DNA of 10,891 bases from Bacillota bacterium. GTDB taxonomy: Bacteria; Bacillota; Clostridia; Oscillospirales; Acutalibacteraceae. The stretch lies in the NCBI GenBank assembly GCA_023397245.1, contig JAEWUH010000001.1:1-10891 (forward strand). Reading direction: 5' to 3'. Positions 6,096-10,891 of this stretch are shown here, piece after piece (the stretch's first letter is position 1; every line of letters begins with the position of its first letter). The notes under the pieces are model-generated. The model did no database searches. It had not been told where the DNA came from and worked only from the letters and a program-made list of their open reading frames with translations. Position numbers and translations under genes: made by a program.

Positions 6096-6124
6096 AATAT
6101 ACAACAAAAAATACTGCTTGTCAA
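6096..6124 (-). promoter_or_regulatory. Sigma-A promoter for the small membrane-protein operon
   Basis: On the minus strand a perfect TTGACA (-35) is followed after 17 bp by TATATT (-10, 5 of 6). Transcription would start near 6088 and give a leader of about 245 nt before the 138-aa gene. The DNA from here to 6396 holds no gene I can support. Confidence 0.7.
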
Positions 6125-6396
6125 TCAATATGTTTCATATGATTGGAAGGTTATCGTTCAAAATACGGCTGTATAAATTATAATGTAAATAATAATCCAC
6201 ATTTGAGGCAATTCTTAAATGGCAGTGTAAAAGCACAGCCAGTATGATTATTTTCATGTCCAGTTTTAGCTCAGCTTTAAATTGCGATGGCGAAACCGTT
6301 ATTTTGAAGGTTAATCTAATATTCTTAGTAATATGATGTTCATTTAAGCATCAAAAGTAGTTCCTTGCTTATCAACAAGTAGCCTTACTACCAAAT

Positions 6397-6425
6397 TTGA
6401 AATTTAAAAATAACAAGAGTATACT
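6397..6425 (+). promoter_or_regulatory. Sigma-A promoter for the Xis-like gene
   Basis: TTGAAA (-35) and TATACT (-10) with a 17-bp spacer; each matches 5 of 6 consensus bases. Transcription would start near 6432, about 95 nt before the gene. The leader can fold GGGGTT against AACCCC (about 6471-6500). Confidence 0.65.
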
Positions 6426-6525
6426 ATATATAGTGCAAATTTTATTTTGCAACTCTACTAATATTATTAAAGGGGGTTAAGCAGCTTCAACGTAAACCCC
6501 AATCTAGTATGATCTGCAAGAATGT

Positions 6526-6738
6526 ATGAAAGTCGAAACTTTCAATGGTGAACTTCCGGAATTGATGACCGTTCAGGAATTAATGGATTACTTTCACTGC
6601 GGGAAAAATAAGGCGTATGAACTTATTAAAGAAAAAAATTTTCCATCAATTCAATGGGGCAGTCGATATTATATTCTGAAAGATCAGTTCATTCAATGGA
6701 TCTACAAACAAACTCGTAAACCGACGTATGCCAAGTAA
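6526..6738 (+). CDS. Excisionase-like helix-turn-helix protein, 70 aa
   Basis: Small DNA-binding protein with a winged helix-turn-helix of the MerR/excisionase (HTH_17) type: MTVQELMDYFHCGKNKAYELI (about residues 14-34) is the helix-turn-helix, and FPSIQWGSRYYILKDQFIQWI the wing and closing helix typical of Tn916-like Xis proteins. It faces a tyrosine integrase gene across a shared terminator, the usual context for a recombination directionality factor. The ATG at 6526 has no good ribosome binding site (only CAAGA nearby), and an in-frame TAG at 6505 rules out a longer ATG start, so translation is probably weak, which would fit low excision. By family it would bend DNA at the attachment site to favour excision, and may also repress transcription. 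Confidence 0.78.
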   Translation: MKVETFNGELPELMTVQELMDYFHCGKNKAYELIKEKNFPSIQWGSRYYILKDQFIQWIYKQTRKPTYAK

Positions 6739-6778
6739 AAAGAAGAAGCGAAGAATTTTTTCTTCGCTTCTTCTTTTT
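6737..6778. terminator. Bidirectional terminator between the Xis-like gene and the integrase
   Basis: AAAAAGAAGAAGCGAAGAA (6737-6755) and its exact complement (6760-6778) form a 19-bp perfect stem with a 4-T loop. The A/T ends give a T tract on both strands, so it serves both convergent genes. The left arm begins at the Xis-like stop codon. Confidence 0.88.
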
Positions 6779-6786
6779 ATGTGATA

Positions 6787-7998
6787 TTATATGTCGTCTA
6801 ATACTTTAACGTCTTCAGCCTTTATCTTATCTAGAATATGAATGTAGGTTTTTTGAACCGTTACAACATCATCGCCAATGAGAGCAGCGACTTCTTCAAC
6901 GCGTTTACCTTTTGCAAATAAATGTGTTGCAAAAGTATGACGAAGCACATGAGGTCCGTAATCATCTCCTAAGCCGGCTTTTCGAGTGATTGATTTAAAG
7001 GTACGAAGAAAATTATGATACTTGTTTTGACTACCGGATTCAGTACAAAGAATATAACTATCCTCTCCCCAATAACGAACTTTTTTGAGCTGCTTCAATG
7101 CATTCATGGCTTTATTATTAAGGTTTACAAAACGATAACCATTGGATGACTTTAATGTTGGTTGATTAGTTTGGACTTTTTTATTGGAATCACTTTTCCT
7201 GTCTTTTGCTTCTTCTACATTTTTTATAACAAAAACAATTTTTTTCTTAAAGTCAATGTCTTCCCATTTTAAGGCCAATGCCTCACCGATACGTAAACCG
7301 GTGTTCATAATAAAAATCATGCCATATCCTAGGACATATTGAAACTTACCATTCTTATATTTATAAATACATTCATTTTCAAATTTCTTTATTTCTTCAT
7401 TATTAAACCAACGTATTTCTTTTTTATTAAAATTTTTTGATGAAGGCATTTCAACTGCCATTGCGGGATTGTAACTTAACTTTCTTGTTTGTATTGCGTA
7501 TTTTAAACAGCCGTTTATAGCATCGTAAGCCTTTTTTATTGCAGAATATGAATATTCCTCTTTAATCATATCATTAATTAGATTTTTCTGAATTTGATCT
7601 GTGCTTAACTCGGAAAGCTTTAAATACCCAATCAACGGAATGACATTTTTATTAATTGTATATTCCAATCTATCATACGATGTTGGCTTCAATCTTGCAG
7701 ATTTAAAATTCTTCAACCAATCGGAGATAAAAACGTCAACAGTAATCTTAACAATATCGTCAACGATTAAACCATGTTCTTTCTTAAAGTTTTCAAGTTT
7801 ATCTACAACATCCTTCCTTTTAGCACCATAAAAGCACTTAGTATTTGGCTTTCCATTATCTTTTGAACCAAATTGTATTTTAGCGCACCAACGGCCATCA
7901 GAGCGTTGAAATATACTTCCTTCGCCATTTGATTTTCGATGATATTTGTTCTGTTTTGATTTATCATTGTCGGTAGAGAGTGGCTTCAATGTTATCAC
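6787..7998 (-). CDS. Tyrosine recombinase / integrase of a mobile element, 403 aa
   Basis: Phage/ICE-type integrase. An N-terminal arm-binding domain (GEGSIFQRSDGRWCAKI, about 25-41) precedes a core-binding domain (WLKNFKSARLKPTSYDRLEYTI, 94-115) and a catalytic domain with Arg236 (TGLRIGEALAL), Lys283 (LKSSNG), His350-x-x-Arg353 (HVLRHTFATHL) and nucleophile Tyr385 (KTYIHI). The usual second His of the LGH motif is Asp376 here (LIGDDV), a change I believe recurs in some Firmicutes integrases. Start is GTG at 7998; it has no clear ribosome binding site, and the nearby upstream ATG runs into a stop. The gene is intact and close to full family length. It sits 234 bp from the 3' end of tRNA-Trp, the probable attachment site, and is lower in GC than the core genes. 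Confidence 0.93.
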   Translation of the reverse strand: MITLKPLSTDNDKSKQNKYHRKSNGEGSIFQRSDGRWCAKIQFGSKDNGKPNTKCFYGAKRKDVVDKLENFKKEHGLIVDDIVKITVDVFISDWLKNFKSARLKPTSYDRLEYTINKNVIPLIGYLKLSELSTDQIQKNLINDMIKEEYSYSAIKKAYDAINGCLKYAIQTRKLSYNPAMAVEMPSSKNFNKKEIRWFNNEEIKKFENECIYKYKNGKFQYVLGYGMIFIMNTGLRIGEALALKWEDIDFKKKIVFVIKNVEEAKDRKSDSNKKVQTNQPTLKSSNGYRFVNLNNKAMNALKQLKKVRYWGEDSYILCTESGSQNKYHNFLRTFKSITRKAGLGDDYGPHVLRHTFATHLFAKGKRVEEVAALIGDDVVTVQKTYIHILDKIKAEDVKVLDDI

Positions 7999-8039
7999 CC
8001 ATTCATAAAAAATATTATGTATACCGATTTATGTAAATC

Positions 8040-8068
8040 ATTATATTACTATAATGTAAAATAATCAA
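8040..8068 (-). promoter_or_regulatory. Sigma-A promoter for the integrase
   Basis: On the minus strand TTGATT (-35, 4 of 6) and a perfect TATAAT (-10) are 17 bp apart. Transcription would start near 8033, giving a leader of about 35 nt before the GTG start. Confidence 0.65.
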
Positions 8069-8074
8069 TAGATA

Positions 8075-8094
8075 TTGACACCAGTTTGACACCA
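8075..8094 (+). repeat. Tandem direct repeat, probable integrase arm-binding sites
   Basis: TTGACACCA occurs twice (8075-8083 and 8086-8094), offset by 11 bp, about one helical turn. Paired short direct repeats between an integrase gene and its tRNA attachment site are typical arm sites for the N-terminal domain of the integrase. They also lie just upstream of the integrase promoter, so binding could repress the gene. Confidence 0.55.
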
Positions 8095-8181
8095 TTTGAA
8101 TGAATAAACGCAGTAATTTTTAAGGAAAAGTAGAGAAATTATTTTTAATATAGAAATATATCAAAATTAAAAAATGACATG

Positions 8182-8225
8182 AAAAAAGCCTGAAACCCGC
8201 ATAAATACTGCGACTTTCAAGCTTT
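8182..8225 (-). terminator. Terminator after tRNA-Trp
   Basis: On the minus strand a stem built from AAAGC/GCTTT, TGAAA/TTTCA and CGC/GCG, with small internal mismatches, is followed by six T. It begins about 7 nt after the tRNA CCA end. Confidence 0.75.
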
Positions 8226-8231
8226 CATATC

Positions 8232-8307
8232 TGGCAGGGGCAGAAGGACTTGAACCCTCGGCACGTGGTTTTGGAGACCACTGCTCTACCAACTGAGCTA
8301 TACCCCT
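8232..8307 (-). tRNA. tRNA-Trp (anticodon CCA), probable integration site
   Basis: A 76-nt tRNA with encoded CCA. The acceptor strands AGGGGTA and TGCCCCT pair over all 7 bp with discriminator G. The D arm has GCTC/GAGC, the anticodon arm GTGGT-CTCCAAA-ACCAC gives anticodon CCA, and the T arm is GAGGG-TTCAAGT-CCTTC. The anticodon and closeness to bacterial tRNA-Trp make the identity firm. The integrase gene lies next to its 3' end, where tyrosine integrases commonly target, and the gene remains intact. I found no second copy of the tRNA 3' end in the window, so the other element end lies outside or is lost. Confidence 0.96.
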
Positions 8308-8409
8308 ATATTCTGCGGTATTTCTAAACCGCGTTTATAATATTATCATTTTCCTGCTACTGTGTCAATACAAAATTTATTCCGCCTGCCTTAATTTCTA
8401 ACATTGGGC

Positions 8410-8438
8410 TTGACAGATGAGGGTAGGATATGTATAAT
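8410..8438 (+). promoter_or_regulatory. Consensus sigma-A promoter for rpsU
   Basis: Perfect TTGACA (8410-8415), 17-bp spacer, perfect TATAAT (8433-8438). Transcription would start near 8445, about 55 nt before the rpsU start. It could also supply yqeG and aroQ by read-through. Confidence 0.9.
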
Positions 8439-8499
8439 TATTTTTATGTAATATGACTTACTAATACCCCTGCCTTATGGCGGATGGGAGGGAAGATAA

Positions 8500-8676
8500 A
8501 TGGCTGAGATTAGAATTAAAGACAATGAATCCTTGGATAGCGCTCTGAGAAGGTTCAAAAAGCAGTGTGCTAGAGCGGGAGTTATTGCTGAGGTTCGCAA
8601 GAGAGAAGCATATGAGAAGCCTTCTGTCAGGCGAAAAAAGAAGTCCGAAGCAGCTCGTAAACGCAAGTTTAAGTAA
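8500..8676 (+). CDS. rpsU: 30S ribosomal protein S21, 58 aa
   Basis: Translation gives MAEIRIKDNESLDSALRRF followed by KKQCARAGVIAEVRKRE and YEKPSVRRKKKSEAARKRKFK. This is a full-length bS21 with its conserved ESLDSALRRFK core and the strongly basic C-terminal tail that contacts 16S rRNA near the anti-Shine-Dalgarno region. The usual length is 57-70 residues. A GGAGG site (8487-8491) lies 8 nt before the ATG, and the gene has a consensus promoter and its own terminator. It marks the start of the conserved chromosomal segment to the right of the tRNA. Confidence 0.97.
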   Translation: MAEIRIKDNESLDSALRRFKKQCARAGVIAEVRKREAYEKPSVRRKKKSEAARKRKFK

Positions 8677-8701
8677 ACAGTAATTACGTATGTAATTTGA
8701 G

Positions 8702-8727
8702 AAAGCGGGCTTTAAGCCCGCTTTTTT
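8702..8727 (+). terminator. Intrinsic terminator after rpsU
   Basis: AAAGCGGGCTT and its complement form a GC-rich stem with a minimal loop, followed by a run of T. It lies 26 bp after the rpsU stop. No separate promoter for yqeG is visible in the 33 bp that follow, so partial read-through is likely. Confidence 0.88.
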
Positions 8728-8759
8728 AGCTTTGATTCCCAGGAAACGGAGGGATACGT

Positions 8760-9275
8760 TTGGCGTTGCTGTTGCCTACGGTGGCCGTAAACGGCGTTAC
8801 GGATATCACGCCGGAGCTGCTCCGCGCAATGAAAGCGAGCGCAATCATTCTTGATGTAGACAATACGCTGGCGGTTCATGGCTCCCAGGTGCCTCTGGAA
8901 GGCAGCATCGATTGGGTTAAGCGGATGCGCGGTGAGAACATAAAAGTGATCATTGTGTCCAATAATCTGAAAAGGCGCGTCGCCCCGTTTGCCGCAAAAT
9001 ACGGCCTGTCGTTTCTTTATCTTGCCTTTAAGCCCTTTCCGCCGGCCTATTTCCGCGCGGTACATAAAATGGGCGCAAGACGCAGGGATGCCGTGGTGGT
9101 GGGGGATCAGATCTTTACAGACGTAATCGGGGCGAACCTGTCATTCATGAAGTCCATCCTTTTGGTACCCACGGCCAAGGAAAGTTCCGTTTCCTTCCGA
9201 ATTCGGCGCGCTTTTGAAAAGCCGCTCAGATATTTGATAAAAATAACCGGGCGCGGGGCAAAATACTTTAGATAA
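8760..9275 (+). CDS. yqeG: YqeG family HAD-type phosphatase, 171 aa
   Basis: HAD-superfamily (class IIIA) protein: motif I DVDNT with nucleophile Asp32 and acid/base Asp34, motif II Ser67 in IIVSNN, motif III Lys91 in FKPFP, motif IV GDQIFTD (115-121). The N-terminus LLPTVAVNGVTDITPELL matches the family's P..Y...V.DI.PE.L pattern. The start is TTG at 8760, with GGAGGG 7 nt upstream and no better ATG. Length is typical. YqeG-like enzymes are cytoplasmic; the mitochondrial relative Gep4 dephosphorylates phosphatidylglycerophosphate, but the bacterial substrate is not settled. It lies 12 bp before aroQ, probably co-transcribed. Confidence 0.92.
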   Translation: MALLLPTVAVNGVTDITPELLRAMKASAIILDVDNTLAVHGSQVPLEGSIDWVKRMRGENIKVIIVSNNLKRRVAPFAAKYGLSFLYLAFKPFPPAYFRAVHKMGARRRDAVVVGDQIFTDVIGANLSFMKSILLVPTAKESSVSFRIRRAFEKPLRYLIKITGRGAKYFR

Positions 9276-9287
9276 AGGGTGTTTCTT

Positions 9288-9725
9288 ATGGGAAGAAAAA
9301 AAGTGCTTGTCATTCTGGGGCCGAATCTCAACATGGTCGGTGTGCGTGAAAAAGGTGTTTACGGCGATGAAACCGCCGAAAGCATCAACCTCCAGATCGT
9401 GGAGAACGCAAAAAAACTGGATTATGACTGCGATATTTTTCAGTCGAATCACGAGGGCGACATCATTGATAAAATCCATGCCGCAAGAGGCGTGTACGAC
9501 GGCGCGGTGATCAACGCCGGAGCCTTGACCCATTACAGCTACGCGCTGCGCGATGCGATTGCCTGTGTGCGTATCCCGTTTGTGGAGACCCATATGAGCA
9601 ATATTTATGCGCGGGAGGAATTTCGCCACACCAGCGTCATTTCGGCTGTGTGCGCCGGGCAGATCGCCGGATTCGGCAAAAACAGTTACTTTCTGGCGCT
9701 TGCGGCGCTCCGGGACCTGATGTAG
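9288..9725 (+). CDS. aroQ: 3-dehydroquinate dehydratase, type II, 145 aa
   Basis: Cytosolic shikimate-pathway enzyme converting 3-dehydroquinate to 3-dehydroshikimate. Family motifs in order: ILGPNLNMVGVREKGVYG (N-terminal, including the active-site Tyr), QSNHEGDIID, INAGALTHYSYALRDAI, and ETHMSNIYAREEFRHTS with the catalytic His, then GFG near the end. Length matches the usual 140-150 residues of this dodecameric class. The ATG at 9288 has AGGGTG 6 nt upstream; an in-frame GTG at 9279 is less likely. The peptidase gene that often sits between aroQ and efp in Firmicutes is missing here. The Ala-Leu in NAGALTH replaces the more common Pro-Gly-Ala-(Tyr/Leu) order at one position. Confidence 0.95.
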   Translation: MGRKKVLVILGPNLNMVGVREKGVYGDETAESINLQIVENAKKLDYDCDIFQSNHEGDIIDKIHAARGVYDGAVINAGALTHYSYALRDAIACVRIPFVETHMSNIYAREEFRHTSVISAVCAGQIAGFGKNSYFLALAALRDLM

Positions 9726-9743
9726 TATGTTTGGCGCGAAAAA

Positions 9744-9787
9744 TCCCGGCATTCCGCGATATATTTTTTTACGCGGATCGCGCGGGA
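9744..9787. other. Nested inverted repeat between aroQ and efp
   Basis: TCCGCG (9753-9758) pairs with CGCGGA (9772-9777) around an AT-rich loop with a run of seven T. An outer TCCCG/CGGGA pair (9744-9748 and 9783-9787) can stack below. It has no T tail on the plus strand, so it is not a normal terminator, but it may weakly separate aroQ from efp. Confidence 0.35.
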
Positions 9788-9800
9788 AACGAAAAATATC

Positions 9801-9834
9801 TTGAAAAAGGGCAAAAAATATTATAAGATATAAT
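9801..9834 (+). promoter_or_regulatory. Probable promoter region of efp
   Basis: TTGAAA at 9801-9806 is a good -35. The matching -10 is ambiguous: TAAGAT at 9824-9829 has a 17-bp spacer, while the better TATAAT at 9829-9834 would need 22 bp. The AT-rich block lies directly before the efp ribosome binding site. Confidence 0.45.
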
Positions 9835-9864
9835 AACAGGAAAAATTTATTGGAGGATTATACC

Positions 9865-10422
9865 ATGATATCTGCAGGCGATTTTAGAAATGGCGTAACA
9901 TTTGAAATGGACGGAAATGTTGTTTCCATCATTGAATTTCAGCATGTTAAGCCGGGCAAGGGTGCTGCCTTTGTGCGTACGAAGATCCGGAACGTAATAA
10001 CCGGCAGCGTTGTAGAAAGAACATTCAACCCGAACGATAAATATCCCACCGCCTTCATTGAGCGTAAGGACATGCAGTACCTTTACAGCGACGGAGATCT
10101 TTACTATTTTATGGACTCCGAGACCTATGAGCAGATTCCGATCAACAAGAGCATTTTAGGGGATAATTTCAAATTTGTAAAGGAAAATATGGACTGCAAG
10201 GTTCTTTCTTACAAGGGCAATGTTTTCGGCGTTGAGCCGCCCAACTTTGTTGAACTGGTCATTACAACGACCGATCCCGGCTTCAAGGGCGATACGGCTA
10301 CCAATGCCACAAAACCCGCTACGGTTGAAACCGGCGCAGAAATCAAGGTTCCTCTGTTTATAAATGAAGGCGAAAGAATCCGTATAGACACCCGCACGGG
10401 CGAATATATGGAGCGCGCATAA
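9865..10422 (+). CDS. efp: Translation elongation factor P, 185 aa
   Basis: Full-length EF-P, which enters the ribosome E site and promotes peptide-bond formation at proline stretches. The three domains are recognisable: an N-terminal KOW-like domain (MISAGDFRNGVTFEMDGN) whose tip loop KPGKGAAF carries Lys32, the residue modified in many bacteria; a middle OB domain (around DMQYLYSDGDLYYFMDSETYE); and a C-terminal OB domain ending GERIRIDTRTGEYMERA. The ATG at 9865 has GGAGG 8 nt upstream; the frame is open to a TTG at 9850 that overlaps the site and is rejected. No modification gene (epmA-like or ymfI-like) is visible, so the modification state is unknown. Confidence 0.97.
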   Translation: MISAGDFRNGVTFEMDGNVVSIIEFQHVKPGKGAAFVRTKIRNVITGSVVERTFNPNDKYPTAFIERKDMQYLYSDGDLYYFMDSETYEQIPINKSILGDNFKFVKENMDCKVLSYKGNVFGVEPPNFVELVITTTDPGFKGDTATNATKPATVETGAEIKVPLFINEGERIRIDTRTGEYMERA

Positions 10423-10425
10423 CCA

Positions 10426-10437
10426 AAACTATAGTTT
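10426..10437. repeat. 12-bp palindrome between efp and the next gene
   Basis: AAACTATAGTTT starts 3 bp after the efp stop. It is perfectly symmetrical, but too short and AT-rich to be a terminator, so it may be chance or a weak operator. Confidence 0.3.
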
Positions 10438-10475
10438 GTTCACATTGATGAATCAAAATTAAAGGGGGCTTAATC

Positions 10476-10891
10476 ATGACAAATACAGAAAAGGTTGCCT
10501 ACATTCGCGGTTTGGCGGAAGGTCTTGAGCTCGATCAGGATAAAAAAGAGGTCAAGGTTCTCAATGCAATCATCGATTTGCTTGATGATATGGCACTTTC
10601 TCTTTCCGAAGTGAAAGACAATATGGATGACATGGCGGATCAGATTGACGCCGTCGACGAAGACCTTGGTTCTTTGGAAGACGATTTTTACGGCGACGAC
10701 AGTGAAGAGGATTCCGACGAGGACGATGAGGAAGACGGCGAGTGCTATTACGAAGTAACCTGCCCGAATTGCCATGAAACGATTTGCCTGTCCGAGGACA
10801 TCATCGAAGACGGCCAGATGGAATGCCCGAATTGCGGTGAGACTCTTGAATTCGACATGGATGAAGAGGATGATTGCGGCTGCGGTTGCGG
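10476..10891 (+). CDS. CD1247 N-terminal domain / acidic zinc-ribbon protein (runs off right edge)
   Basis: The frame starts at ATG 10476, with AAAGGGGG upstream, and is open for 138 codons to the window edge. The N-terminal part MTNTEKVAYIRGLAEGLELD and the following helical region (about 1-65) match small clostridial proteins of the CD1247 N-terminal type, often annotated next to efp. Next comes a very acidic linker (about 69-88, mostly Asp/Glu), then a zinc ribbon formed by CPNC at 96-99 and CPNC at 117-120, a second acidic stretch, and a Cys/Gly run (CGCGC from 134). It probably binds one zinc ion. The function is unknown; a role in transcription or translation has been guessed for such proteins but not shown here. 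Confidence 0.85.
   Translation, partial: MTNTEKVAYIRGLAEGLELDQDKKEVKVLNAIIDLLDDMALSLSEVKDNMDDMADQIDAVDEDLGSLEDDFYGDDSEEDSDEDDEEDGECYYEVTCPNCHETICLSEDIIEDGQMECPNCGETLEFDMDEEDDCGCGC

Noticed and set aside
5721..6176. Plus-strand 151-aa reading frame
   Set aside because: It overlaps the start of the 138-aa gene, its promoter and its leader hairpin; the composition looks random and there is no ribosome binding site.
6129..6273. Minus-strand frame starting MKIIILAVLLHCHL, upstream of the leader promoter
   Set aside because: It looks hydrophobic at first, but has no ribosome binding site, no promoter and no family resemblance.
1..8231. Second copy of the tRNA-Trp 3' end as the far attachment site
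   Set aside because: Only short partial matches such as TGGCAG near 6220 were seen, too short to be an attachment repeat.
1..10891. CRISPR array or insertion sequence
   Set aside because: No regularly spaced repeats and no transposase motifs were found on either strand.

Overview
The window looks like a piece of chromosome from a low-to-mid GC Gram-positive anaerobe of the class Clostridia, most likely an Oscillospirales/Ruminococcaceae-type genome. Reasons: strong AGGAGG ribosome binding sites, sigma-A promoters, short intrinsic terminators, and the order rpsU, yqeG, aroQ, efp followed by an acidic zinc-ribbon protein of the CD1247 N-terminal type. The species cannot be read from the sequence.

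Layout. (1) 1-2113, minus strand: the ATP-binding protein and two membrane subunits of an ABC-2 type exporter; the last gene runs off the left edge. (2) 2171-2650: an intergenic stretch with a long terminator hairpin and, on the minus strand, what I read as the decayed C-terminal tail of an [FeFe]-hydrogenase. (3) 2652-5843, minus strand: a set of genes with a nickel theme. In transcription order these are two small unrecognised membrane proteins (138 and 102 aa), a terminator-like hairpin, an ECF-type S component, a SAM-dependent methyltransferase with a His/Cys cluster, a HypB-type metallochaperone GTPase, a terminator, and a CooT-type nickel-binding protein. A consensus promoter at 6096-6124 drives the first two through a leader of about 245 nt that contains a terminator hairpin. 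(4) 6397-8231: a recombination module of a Xis-like protein (plus) and a tyrosine integrase (minus), convergent on a shared 19-bp-stem terminator, next to the 3' end of tRNA-Trp. (5) 8232-10891: tRNA-Trp (minus), then core genes on the plus strand: rpsU, yqeG-type phosphatase, aroQ, efp and a partial CD1247-like protein.

How the parts may fit. The integrase beside the tRNA-Trp 3' end suggests that the sequence to its left is, or was, an integrated island, and tRNA-Trp marks the border with the conserved chromosome. HypB plus CooT are known nickel-handling families. Their grouping with an ECF S component, a methyltransferase with a metal-ligand-like cluster and two small His-containing membrane proteins makes a plausible, poorly described nickel uptake and delivery locus. 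That link is inference from gene order; no nickel enzyme gene (NiFe-hydrogenase, CODH, urease) is visible in the window.
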